From: Setophaga petechia
Taxonomy: Eukaryota; Chordata; Aves; Passeriformes; Parulidae
Direction of reading: 5' to 3'
NCBI GenBank assembly: GCA_024362935.1
Contig: JANCRA010000040.1
Span: 3,162,001 to 3,226,000 of the forward strand
DNA: 64,000 nucleotides
A program made the position numbers and the translations under genes. The notes beneath the pieces are model-generated. The model saw nothing but the letters and a program-made list of their open reading frames with translations, had not been told where the DNA came from and did no database searches. Every line of letters begins with the position of its first letter. Position 1 is the first letter of the stretch. Positions 1 to 11,374 of this stretch are shown piece by piece.

Positions 1-1194
1 AAGTTAGATTTATACAAGGTTCCTCATTTATCTGGGTAGACTTGTCTGATTGGAAGATAGCCATCTAAAATACAACACTTAAGCCCCATGAAAGTGTTTT
101 TTTTTTCCATCTGCTGACTGTACAATATCTGGAGGGAAATGAAGCTACTCACAGGCTCAGGAGGGCACTGACAGGTCCTACAAGTCCCCCTCTCCACCCA
201 GGGTTTGGTGGCTGTGCTTAAGGGAAGGCCTGACCAGCGCAGCAAATCCTGGGGTCTGGTAGCTGTCCCTCCCACACTGGCAAAATCACCATTCATGCAG
301 AGCTGGGTAAAGCACCATAATTGTAATGCCAAAGTATTTTGAAATCCCTAACTTTTACTTCAAAAGTCCAAGATTTTAAGAAAATATGACAGATTTTAGA
401 TAACCAGTCCTGTTAGGCATGATGACTCTTGGGAAATCTGGTCCTTGAACATATCACAGGAGTAAGTTGGACATCCAAAATCAAATCACAGTAAGTCTTC
501 TGTAATTTCTAGAAAAAACCAAAAAACAACAACAAGAAAAACCCCAAAAAACAAGATCCCCAAAACAAAAGAACCAAAGAACCACAGTGGCCTACAGATG
601 CAGAGAAATAAAATTACTAGCAGTTGCAAGTGGTTAATACCTCTGAAAAAAATGAACTGTTGAAGCCAATGTTTAAATATTGATTTCTATTCCTAAATTT
701 AGGCAGCCAATTTTGAAGATGTTGGCTAATAACCATAACACCTGAATAAGTGTTCTGATTTTCAGAGACTGTAAGAGTTTTGTATCTCATTAAAATCAAT
801 ACCTTGAATAATAACTGCTGCTGTTTTGCAGAATTATTTGGGATGCTGCAGTGCATATTTGTGTCTTTAAACCTCAGGCAGATAATCATGCCCTTATGTG
901 TGCCATTTATTCCCAGGCATGTCAGTGTCTGGGCATTTGTCATGAAGGACTTAGGCTGTTACTTATACATGCAACTGACCCAGAAAAAATGAATTAAGTC
1001 TAATCAGAGAGACACAAGGGAAAGAATCTATGTGGGATGGATCTTTAACTTTTTTTTCTTGTACCCCCAAAAATACTAAACAAAACTGTCAAATTAATTA
1101 AAAATTTTTATTGATTTGGATGGAAACAGGATCTTCTCTGACATTTTTAAAAAATGAAATGGAGAGACAAAGTTGAACCTTTCCCTCTCAAAAA
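1..1194. other. Unassigned AT-rich DNA
   Basis: No gene or recognisable mobile element is visible. An A/C-rich low-complexity stretch lies at about 511-582, made of short A runs broken by C, which is common in songbird noncoding DNA. Short open frames occur on both strands, but none shows a motif or splice context. The block ends where a 24-bp tandem repeat begins. Confidence 0.7.
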
Positions 1195-1242
1195 GCTTTT
1201 ATGTCCTGCATAGAGTTAGCTTTTATATACTGCATAGAGTTA
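1195..1242. repeat. Two-copy 24-bp tandem repeat
   Basis: The unit at 1195-1218 (beginning gcttttatgtcctgcatag) is repeated at 1219-1242 (gcttttatatactgcatag) with a few substitutions. It lies about 40 bp upstream of a CR1 fragment. It looks like a local slippage duplication and no function is implied. Confidence 0.75.
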
Positions 1243-1285
1243 GAAGTCCTTACACTGCTAATTGTGTTTGTATACAATGGAGACA

Positions 1286-1501
1286 GCATAGATGAGGACA
1301 TCAGGAAACATTTATTTACTAAAAGAGTAGTCACAGACTTGAACAGGCTTCCCAGAGAGGTGGTTGATGCCCCAAACCTGCCAGTGTTTAAGAGGCATTT
1401 GACCAAAGACTTTAATAACATGATTTAAATTTAATTGGTCAGGCAATAATTGTAGGTTCCTTCTGACTTTACTGTTCTATTCTATTCTATTCTATTCTAT
1501 T
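1286..1501 (+). mobile_element. CR1 LINE 3' end with (TTCTA)5 tail
   Basis: This is a 5'-truncated CR1 non-LTR retrotransposon in plus orientation. Typical CR1 3' sequence is visible: 'gaacaggcttcccagagagg' near 1340 followed by 'tggttgatgcccc', then 'cagtgtttaagaggcatttg', then the degenerate terminal block 'aggttccttctgac'. It ends in five exact TTCTA units at 1475-1499. Most avian CR1s end in an ATTCTATG-type octamer, so the pentamer tail points to a subfamily with a different 3' terminus. The 5' border is approximate. No coding capacity remains. Confidence 0.85.
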
Positions 1502-4500
1502 TACAACAAATTAAATTAATATTTCCATCACTGCATTCTAACTTTGCTTTTTAAGTACCTAAATGAAAAAAACAAAACAAAATTTAGTTAAATTTACCAT
1601 GTATTTTTAAGACCAAGTGAAGGCCTGAAGTTGAAATACTGAGAGATCCTTATTGTTACAATGCAGACATGAACAGTGACATTTCAGTGTTTGCAATATT
1701 AAATTTTTTCTAGATAAACTAAAGGAAAGCAGAAGACAAAAACATCTGTTTCAGCCTGAGGACATACATTGGTGCTGCTCAGTGTTACTGCTGGCACATC
1801 AACTAATCATACAGACATTGTTAAAACAAAGATTGTTTTTTAATCCTATAGAAGCATAGCATAATAAAAACTCAAATAGCCTCCAAACATATTTGACATT
1901 GACATACAATGCCAATAAATAAAAGCCACACAATGGATTGTGAGCTGTAGATGGATGAGCAGAAACAAAACTGTTTCTGTAGTAGCTTTCTATCAGTCAC
2001 CTGCTATTTTTGAAACAGGAAACAATAAAAATGACCTAGTGCTTTATTTTCTGTGGCAAAAGAAGTGTTCTTTGAAATTTTTCTAAACATATTGCAGGGA
2101 AATGAATATTTTACGTTCATACAATTTGCAGCTCATGGAGCTCAGATGTTTTAGAAATTATGCTGCATCAACTTTCATTCAAAAGGTCCTTGAAGATGAA
2201 CAGTGAGTGCAATCTAGCACTGTAGAGGGTTAGCTATTATGAAGAATAAAGAATACCCTGTCCTTTATCATTAGATTTGATTTTGTACACCAGTCTGTGA
2301 CAGAGCCTCTAATTGCTATGGACATGCTGCAATGTGTGGACAGAAACAAATTATTTTTGTTAAATACTTGGGACTAATCAAACAAATTGTCCTGAGTGAC
2401 ACCAACCAAGCATGTTTGCATACATTCATTCAGTGATTTTGTGGTAATGGTTCCTGATTACAGTAATTTCCATAATTGGTACTTGTAAAGCCAACGATAG
2501 TTCCAGTAATTTATAGATGTAGGTATTTCCTAAATTAAATGTTTTTCATGGCATGAAACTCAGTTATTTAACAGTACCCTCAGGACTCTTTTCTCAATGA
2601 TGCCACATATTGGCAGCTTTAACTGATATAAGTTTAAATACTAGAAGACTTCAGTTTGGGAGAGTAATGGAATTAATTCAGTGGGAACTGAGCAAAGCAA
2701 CTGCCTCTATATTTTACAAAAAAGGAAAAGACCACTCATTCTACCCTTTCCCTTAATGTTCTTTGCCTCTACTCAAACAAAATGCTCAAAGATAGGTTAT
2801 TTTTACTGTATAAAAAGGATCAGATTTTTTTTTTTTGTGAAGGAGGAATGGCCAAAATGATAGTGTGCAAAACATGTTACCAAACCCTAGATTAAGGGTT
2901 GCCAGCACCAGTTGAAAAACCTCCTAGGCCAAGTACTTCCCAGCAATTATGTTTTTTAACTTGGCAAGGATTAGGAAACAGTCAGTCTTGCAGATATAGG
3001 ACTTTGGCTGGACACTGAAGACCTTGATCTTCTCACAGAAGCATCTCAGGTCTTGCATGGATAGGATTTGTATCGTGTGGCAGTGCAGGGGATGTGCTGT
3101 CCTGGGGCAATTCTGGCTGCAGAAGAGTAAAGGAGCAGGAATTTGGCTCCTCTTACAAGCCCTAGAAGAGAGGGTTTTGTAAGGTTTATGTGCTGTGTAA
3201 GTCTCCATGCTCTGCCTCTGCCTAACAGCTTTTTCTTCAGGTCTCTATCTCTTCAAATCAGTGAATAGAACATGTAAGCATGTAGTGCTTTCCACTGTAG
3301 AACAGGGAAGTACAAGGACAGAGGGTTCCAAGTCCTGTGGGGCCATATGCAAAACTTTTAATACAGCACAAACTACAGTGAAATATTTTGGTACTGATGA
3401 CTGTGGATTGCAGGGGTTTTTATATATATTAATAATCATAACATAAAAATGTAATATTGCATGTTAATGAAGAATTTAAATAATTCTGCAGAATAAAAAC
3501 CATTTTTTGCTTTCAAATTCAAAGCTATTTAAGACCCCCTGATTATATAATCCAGTGAATCAGATTGTTTGAAGTCACTGCCAGTTGTTCTATTCAGACA
3601 AGTATGCCTAATGTTTAAATCATAGTGACACTGGAGGAAGTTGACTGTATTTTGCTATCTTTCACTGTAAAAATCTGAAACAAGCACACAAGAGCAGAGA
3701 AGGTTTACTTTCCACATCTACTCTAAGGACTTTATAATTTGTCATAATTCATGTTATGTTGCCTTGGAAAACTTTTAAGAAGAAAAAGGTCATGAGTCAA
3801 GGTCATCTTTCCATTTTGCTGGCTTGCAATGTGTTGCAGTTGCTCATTTTGAATGGTGTTTGTGTAGAGATTCAGACCTGTAAGGGATTTCGTTGATTGT
3901 GTGAGGGGTTTTATATGGAAGTAAAGGCAATATGCCCCCAATTGGTTCCACTCTGCTCTGATAGCATGAAAATGAGGCACTGTCGTGGTTCAGCTGGCAA
4001 CAGGCATCCTTTCACCTTTCTCTTTCAGGCAATTGGAGCTTAAGCATATGGATGGTAGGTCTGCTTGATTACAAATCAGTTCTGCTCTGCACTGAATTTG
4101 ATCAGAATTGCAGTTCTTAGAGACTTCCCAGACTGAGAAATACAAAGAGATTCAGTGGGACTTCAATTTTCTTGGTGCCTCTTTGCTGAGTGGGTGTGTT
4201 TTAACCAGTGTGCCTCATGGAGTTCGTCATTCCAGCTTTTCTGAAGTGCCTTTATTTTTTCCTAAACACATCAAACCACATTTCTTGAGGGGAATCCAGA
4301 TTTTCTTTTCAGCAGCGTGTGGCATGAAATGTAGAAACATTTATTTGATAAAATAAATTAAAAAACCATAGTTTATTTAATGACTCCTTCCTCCTGAGGG
4401 CTGGAGTAACATGCCTGTGAGTTAGTTGCAGTCTGCTTGGCAAACTAATTTACAAATAGTAATCCTGATCCTCTATGATCACTGAATTCAGCTCTGCTAG

Positions 4501-5341
4501 GTTTTAGATTAATGCCATCGCAGTATATAGTGGCAGTGGATGCTCTGGAAGTGTTGTGTTCTCCCAGAAACAAACCATACATTTGGACATTCTGCATGGT
4601 TAGATGGGTTTTCTTTTTGGTTGGTTGGTTGGTTTTGGGTTTGGAGTTTTTTTGCCTGTTTGTTTTTGGTTTTGTTTTTTATTAAATAAATGTTTGGCTA
4701 CCTTGAGTCCACCTCAGGTCTCAATGAGAAGTATAAGAAGATTCAGGAGTATGTTATTGCCCTTCTACTATTTAATACATATGAAATAAACCACAAATAG
4801 TTCAGGCCATTATACTTAAGAGAGCAATAGTGTATTTAGGGGTGTAAGAAATACATAGTCAAAGTTGAATTTTAAAGGACTATCAGCTACTTGGCGTACT
4901 AAAACAATTCCTTGGGTAAACAGTTCCTGAGAAAATGCAGTAGAAAAATCCTGATGGTATCATTTCTCCATCTAGATTTCCCCTTTGTGCACAGGTTATG
5001 CAACTGCTGCCGTTGTAACTGAATGGTTCAGTTGGTTCTTGGGGTTGTATCCATCTGAGTAGGTGGAGATGGCTACACCTGGGCTAGGCTCCCTTTCCTA
5101 AGAAGGGACATTTGTGAGCACAGACCAATTCACCATTGAATATATTGGTCAAATACACAAACTGAAACAGGGCAAAGATATTTTACAACCAGTGACGTGG
5201 TGTAGACATTAATTAATTTCTGATCTGTTCTTAACATGTACCAAAGTAATGCTCTGTCTTAAAACTGAGCCCAAATAGTCTTAAATATTCAGAGGATTTA
5301 CCTTGATAAATCAAATCTATTTTTGATGCTGTTTCTGCTCT
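1502..5341. other. Unassigned AT-rich DNA
   Basis: About 3.8 kb without a supportable gene. A T/G-rich low-complexity run at about 4610-4680 includes four TTGG units at 4617-4632. The short sequence at 3981 (tgtcgtggttcagctgg) resembles the first bases of an avian LTR, but the similarity stops after about 25 bp. Open frames are short and scattered. Confidence 0.65.
4610..4680. repeat. T/G-rich low-complexity tract with (TTGG)n
   Basis: The plus strand is almost entirely T and G here, starting with TTGG units and continuing into gttt/gtttt runs. It explains the Phe/Gly/Val-rich reading frame across this interval, which should not be taken as a protein. Confidence 0.8.
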
Positions 5342-5391
5342 GAGCAGGGGATAGGACCAAATGACCTTGCAAGGTCCCTTCCAAGATAATT
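5342..5391 (+). mobile_element. CR1 3'-end scrap
   Basis: The segment 'gagcaggggataggacc' followed by 'aaatgaccttgcaaggtccc' and 'ttccaa' matches the last ~50 bp before the tail of avian CR1 elements (…GGGGttGGActagaTGACCT…AGGTCCCTTCCAA). Only this terminal piece is recognisable, so the insertion is old or severely 5'-truncated. No octamer tail survives. Confidence 0.75.
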
Positions 5392-8300
5392 TTTTTAATG
5401 GATATAATAAGATTTATAAGAACCAAGAAACTCAAAATGAAACTTTAGAATGAGGTTTGAACTGTTCCTCTCAGCTGATCTCTTTACAATGTCGTGTCTC
5501 AAACTAAAGCATTTTAAAATTTGTAAGCTAAGAAGCTATGAGCAGCTGGTAGGCTTGAGGGATCAGGTTTGTTCTGTAAAGTATTTCCCTGGTTGGGGAT
5601 GGTGAATAGCATTACAAGGAAAATCCTATTGACACCATGTTATTCAAGTTCTATATTCATGGCAATTATAATGGACCTGAGCCTGAATTTCTCCCTGGGG
5701 CAAAATTCCTCTTGAAAGTAGTAAGTGCTGCTGACCTTTATCCTTTAAGAGATTATATTGTCAAAATAATCTCATGCTCCTGGACACAGCCTGAACTGAG
5801 TCTGTGAAGGGTTTCAAAATATATGATTAATTCAACCTTGAAGGTTTTTGCTGCTTGCTTACTCATACTGCAGTGGACACAAGCTAGGAGATTAAAAGCT
5901 ATGTTCTTCACCTCTGTTAACATGACTGGGTAGGATAGGAAACATAAATAAAAGGATTACTGCCAGCACAGCATGCAGTTATGGCAATCCTGCTGGTGTG
6001 CATCACGCCTGGGTTCCCAAAATGTACCAGCAGAAGATTAAGCAGGTATTACTTGTGACTTGGTCACCCTTCAGGTCCTCTGGAGGCTAAACTGAAGGTA
6101 GTGCAGCTCTAATCTACCTTCTCACCCTTTCAGAATTCTCAGTCATAAGGCAACAGTTGAAATCAGATAATAAAAGCAGCAGGACACCACCTCTGCCTGA
6201 GCTTGTGATTGGAAGCTGATTCTAAGACATGGCTGCTGGAATTGAGAGTCTGTATTAAAATGTGTTTCCCCAAACAAAAACAAACCCAGTTCCTTGATAT
6301 TAACCAAGAAATAAATTGCAATATCTGCAAATCCTCCCTTGGTGCCTTTATTAACACAATTAATATTTGTCTCTTGAGACATGGGAAAAAAACTCCTGAA
6401 TACTAGCTTGGATGACAGATTCAGAGCTGTAAATCCTCTTGGTGGTGTTCTACATCATGTCACATAGATGATACTGGAAGTTTTCTGAGTAACTTCTGTA
6501 AATTCTGTAATCCAGGTACCACAAAGACTGTGGTAGTGCTACTGTAGAAAAAAGCAAATTGCTGATTTTAGGCACAAAAGGTTTAGATGATGGAGTCTGA
6601 TGACCTCACTGTAAGTTCCTTTTGTTAGATCTATTTGAGACTGAATTTTAGGATGGCATGGGTGTCTTGAATCAGTGGCCAGCATAGAACAAACAGTGCC
6701 TCTTGAGAAGGCAAGGGTCTCCTGCCAGGGCACTCACTGATCTGGCAGTCATTTGGGAGATTCCCATTGCTTTGCCTGTGTCCCAGGTATTTTTGGAGAT
6801 CTCAGGTGGCACTGGCATCTTATTTGTGGACAGTAAAAACAAATGCTGTACCCTATGTCTATCATAAACAGAGCACGGAATTAATATGTCAAGTATTTGT
6901 ATCCATCAATCAGCTGTCAAAGTTGGAGATAAAAATATCCCACACTGTCTTCTGAAAGTGATTGGTTTAAGTAAGAACCTGATGTGAAAATGAAGCCTAC
7001 TGATTCAGGATTTGATCTAATTGATAGTGTCTTGGCTATACCCTTTTAAAAATCTAAATGCTATTGATTCAAGTGGATTTAATTTATCACTAGTGCAACA
7101 TAATTATTTACAAATGATCCCCTGCTGCTCTCTCAGGAGCCTGACAAGCCAGCTGACAGAAAATCATTTAGTTGAGAAAGAGAGTACTTAGTATTGCCTA
7201 ATGGCTCAGCTCAGATATGTATTTTAATGCATGTTTTTAATGCCAAGAGTGGCTGATAAAGGGGGTTGGAAGCATGTTAAAGCTGCTGAATCTGGGATTA
7301 ATATAAGAGAAAGCATTTACTTGGTGACTTATCTCTGAAAGTCTTGAGTGCTGAGGGGAGACGATAGGAAAGCTGAATTGTTGGTAATCTAACTTAGATT
7401 TTTTTTTCTGTTCTTTAATGCAATGGCATTTGATTCCCTCTCTTCCCCTATTTGCTGGCACTATTGTAGCTCAGCCAGTATCAAAGAGCTGAAAAATCAA
7501 TGCAAGGCGCAATGTCTGTGAAAGGTCAGAAGTGAAAGAGAGTTCAGCCTAATAACATTTTAAAGTCCTATGGAAAGGATATTTCATAAAATATTAAAAA
7601 ATCAATTTAACTTCCATAAAACTTTAGTTTAGTATCAGTACTAAACAGAAGATAACTTAGCAAGGGGAGGAGATGGGAGTCAGGCATTCAGACTTTTATT
7701 GCAGTTTCCCTCCTCTTAAGCTGGTGGTTTGCTTTTTTTTTGCCCCGAATTGACTGGGAAAGAACAATATCTTGAAAAAAAGGGAGATCCCAACTCCCCT
7801 TCTAATAAAAATGTTTATTTCTAATTTTACTACTTGCATCCATTATGTAGTAATTTAAATTTCTGCAGGCTGCATGAGAAGTCTTCCTGTTGTCTCACCT
7901 TCTTTCAGTTCTTATGAAGTACCTCAGCCCAAAAGTAGAAAATTTCATACTTCTTAATCCATTGCTTACATTTGGCTTCATAAAATCATGTCATATCGCT
8001 CAAGAATAATACATTTGGTTACTTCTTGAATGCAGTTCAGATTGTTAAAAAAAGGAATGTCTAGGGGATTGGAAAAATGCTTAATTTCCAAATCCAAAAC
8101 CCTGACAGCCATTGTTCATATAGTTTATAGCTGTTTTATCACAGCAGAAATTTTCACAAACTGCTCATATCTCTCAGTTTTGGAGTTTATTACTTTAGCT
8201 TTTTGTCTGTTACTAGAACATTCAAAGCAGTTGATGTTTGTTCCATTTGTTTCAATTTTTTAGAGCTTCTCTCATGTTTTCTTAGGCTTTGGAAAAAGTA

Positions 8301-11112
8301 AATATTTTTCCAGTGCTAAGCAGTGTAAGATTCATTGTCTAAGGAGTCCTTATCTTACTTTTTTATAGTTTGGAAGTAGAATACTTTTAGAAAATTCTTG
8401 ATTTAACCAGGACTTTTACACATGGAATCTTACAGAAACAATACTTTAAAATATTTGTAATTGGTAATACAAATGGGCACAGAACTCCTTTAAGTTATAG
8501 TGGATGCTCAGTCATAATGGGATTTCTGCAGATGACCCAAAATCTTTGAGTAAAATACACTTGCCAGGGTTTTATCCAGGCTTTAATTTTCTTGCTGCTT
8601 TTCTGACATGCTTTAAGCCAGACAGAAGTCATGGCTTTGGTATGAAAAATGGTCTGCAAAACTCTGATTTAACCCTCTAGGTAGATATGTGGAAAATTTT
8701 AAATGTTCTTTTTTTTTATGTGCTAAAGTCACCAAACAGAACAGAATTCCCTGTTCTGTGCCTGTCAGTGCCTGTCTTTCATCTTAGTTATTCAAGAACC
8801 ACAAACTATCCATAATTTTGGCAAAATAGTCTAAAAGCATCAATTCCAAGAGAGAAAATCTGAGCATACCAAACAGAAGTAACTTCAGCAGAAAACTCAG
8901 TAATGTTGGCTCTTATCCCTGGAAAATGCAAATTATGATGGGCTGGATGCTGGAAACCATTTGGAGTACTCCAACTGAATTCCCTTTTGTTTTGTGGATT
9001 TAAACCCACAGCAACTTGCCAAGCTGTGTGAGGAACAGCTGGAAGTGTCTTACTAGCAAGCACCTCTTCAAAAGGGCAAACCACTTTTTTCTGACCAGGA
9101 CCTGTGCAGTAATTTCTCTGAATAATACCTGAAAGATCATTCTGTCTGAAATGTAGCACAACTTTGTGAGCCCAAGCCCAGCCTGTGTGAGGAGCCAACT
9201 CAAACAGCCTCCCTGGCCTGGAGGGCTCAGATTTTCTCAGATGGACAATCTGTGAGGGGTCATGGGCATGACATTAACTCCATCATGCCCAGCATCCCCA
9301 TTCCAGCCTGGTACAGACACAGCACAGGATGCTCTGGGTTGTTCCCAGAATGTGCCCTTCAGGGTGAGCCAGGAGGCCATACTCCAAACCTCACATAAGA
9401 CCAGACCTCACCTTGTTATTGTCACCAGCAATTGTTGCCATGTTTGTGATTTCTTATTGTATTGATTAGCAATTACATTTGCTTATGACTCTTTCCTAAA
9501 ATTCAGTGATTTAATATATTTAAAATTTGTTTTCCCTTAAATACTCAAAGGAGATGTAAGACAATTGGGAAATCTTAATAGTCTAATTATTCCTTTGTGG
9601 TTTCATTTAGCTAGATTTTTAGTGTGCCCTTCATCTTATATTAAAGTCCACAAATCAATATGTATATAGTATTTCAGATAACATAGAGTAGGCAATCAAA
9701 TAGTAGTAAATGTGGTGGAAATAAGATATAAAATGGGGAATTAGCTAGTGGTTTAATTTAATTTATACTCTGGGGTTGTCATTAAAGGAAAGAACATTTC
9801 AACCATTAGTGAATGAGCAAATATTTACTCTGTTTTAATGGGGAAATTGATGGTAGTTTGCTCATTGATGCTTTACTTCCTGAATGATCTTGTTATTTCT
9901 TTATCTTTTTCAAAGTCTTACAAGTCCTGGAACCTAGATGGTAGAACTAAATGATTCCATTGGAGAGATTTAAATCCCAAAATAAACCAGGCCTAAATTC
10001 AGATTACAGCGCCTTTTTGGGTTGTTTTCCTGGAGGTGTTTGGAACTGCATCACTGAAATGATGGGACACTGTAATGAAAAACAGCAATAATGGAACTAC
10101 TAGAAAACTTACCTTGGGAGGGATGGTTGCTGTGTCCAGTCTGTGCATAGAGGAAACAGCTGCTTTCTTGTAAGTCAAGTCATTGAGAAGGTCATTATAG
10201 CAATAGCCATTGCTACATCCTGCCTCCATGGCAAAGAGCCATGTAGCAGCAGCCTGCAATGTTCTGCTATGCCAGGAAAAGCAATTTTATGCTTATAATG
10301 AGCTCCAGATATCAACCACTATGGAGAAGAAATGATGAGAGGTATGCCATTGTTAGCAGACAACAATTGTGTTTCAAATAGCTCAACTTTCAACAAAAAT
10401 ATCTCACATCTGTCAGCTGTTAGGGGGCGTTGGGAAAATGGAATACCCGCCTATGTTTATTGTCATTACCCTGGAGTAGAAAGCAAATGGAAGTCCTCTT
10501 GTGAGCATGTACCATAAACAAGGACACCACAAAGACCCTCCTCACAGCTGAAGACATTGCCTTGTGCTCATTTGCATAATCAGATGAGATATTAACTTAG
10601 AAAATAGCACCATCTATTGAGGATTAACAATGATATTTAAACTTTAAAATGTAATTTGCTACTTCACTTTTGTAGGCATTACAAATCTGGATATATTTTA
10701 AGAACATAATTTTGTATCTGATACCTATTGGTAATTTATTAACTATGATTAAATAAGCCTATCTGCCTGCTAATAAGGTTCCCATACTATCCAACAAAAT
10801 CTTTTGTTTAAGGAGACCTCTGATTATTTTTCTCTGTTGAGAAAGTAATTTTCCACTTCCCATACTTTGGTTGGACAAATAGAGCACTACATGAAGTTAT
10901 ACTGCTCTCCTTTTATAATATACCATGATTCTAGCAGCAGTCTGCTTTTAAAAAGGCATAAACTTTAGCTGCAGCAGTCTTCTTGTAGCCATAGTCAACA
11001 ATGTGTTCTCTTTGTTTTTGAATGGTTCATAGTGTTAAAGTCATCCCAGATTTATGGTCAGGAGTTTCAAACACATAGAGCACTGTTCATGATGCTGGCA
11101 TTAAATTAACTG
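5392..11112. other. Unassigned AT-rich DNA
   Basis: About 5.7 kb with no supportable gene. It contains one splice-framed minus-strand open segment (10113-10253, listed separately). A 130-codon minus-strand frame at 8806-9198 has no recognisable domain. No transposon signature was recognised in the rest. Confidence 0.6.
10113..10253 (-). other. Candidate exon, minus strand, 47 codons, phase 0-0
   Basis: Read on the minus strand, this segment ends at a perfect consensus donor (AAG|GTAAGT at 10115-10106) and starts after a TGCAG acceptor (AG at 10255-10254). Its length of 141 bp is a multiple of three, and one frame stays open throughout; the other two contain stops. The peptide includes a CSNGYCYND stretch and ends TIPPK. 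I do not recognise it. The polypyrimidine tract before the acceptor is weak, and a better tract precedes an alternative CATAG acceptor at 10268-10267, which would give 154 bp. One perfect donor is expected by chance in a window of this size, so this is a hypothesis only. Confidence 0.15.
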
Positions 11113-11374
11113 GCCAGACTCTTTTCAGTGGTGTCCAGCTCCAGAAAAAGGGGCAATAGACAGGAACAGAAACACATGAAGTTCCATCTGGATATGAGGA
11201 AAAACCAGATTTACTGTGATGGTGACAGAGCATTGGAATAGGCTGTTCAGAGAGGTTGTGGAGTCTTTTTCTCTGAGGATATTCAAAACCTCCTGAACAG
11301 AATCCTGTGCAGCCTGCTGTAGGTGAACCTGCTCTAGATGAGCTCCAGAGGTCCCTGCCAACCCCAATCATTCT
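11113..11374 (+). mobile_element. CR1 LINE 3' end
   Basis: This is a 5'-truncated CR1 in plus orientation. Successive blocks match the avian CR1 3' end: 'agactcttttcagtggtgtc', 'gaagttccatctgga', 'tgtgatggtgacagagca', 'cagagaggttgtggagtc', 'gatattcaaaacctcctg', 'tcctgtgcagcctgct' and 'tccagaggtccctgccaacc', ending near 'attctgct'. This is the best-preserved plus-strand CR1 in the window. The terminal octamer is degraded to a single copy. Confidence 0.9.

Noticed and set aside
3981..4005. LTR-like start TGTCGTGGTTCAGCTGG
   Set aside because: Similarity to avian LTR starts ends after about 25 bp, and no partner end or target duplication is seen.
8806..9198. 130-codon minus-strand open frame
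   Set aside because: No recognised domain, signal peptide or splice context. One such frame is expected by chance in 64 kb on six frames.
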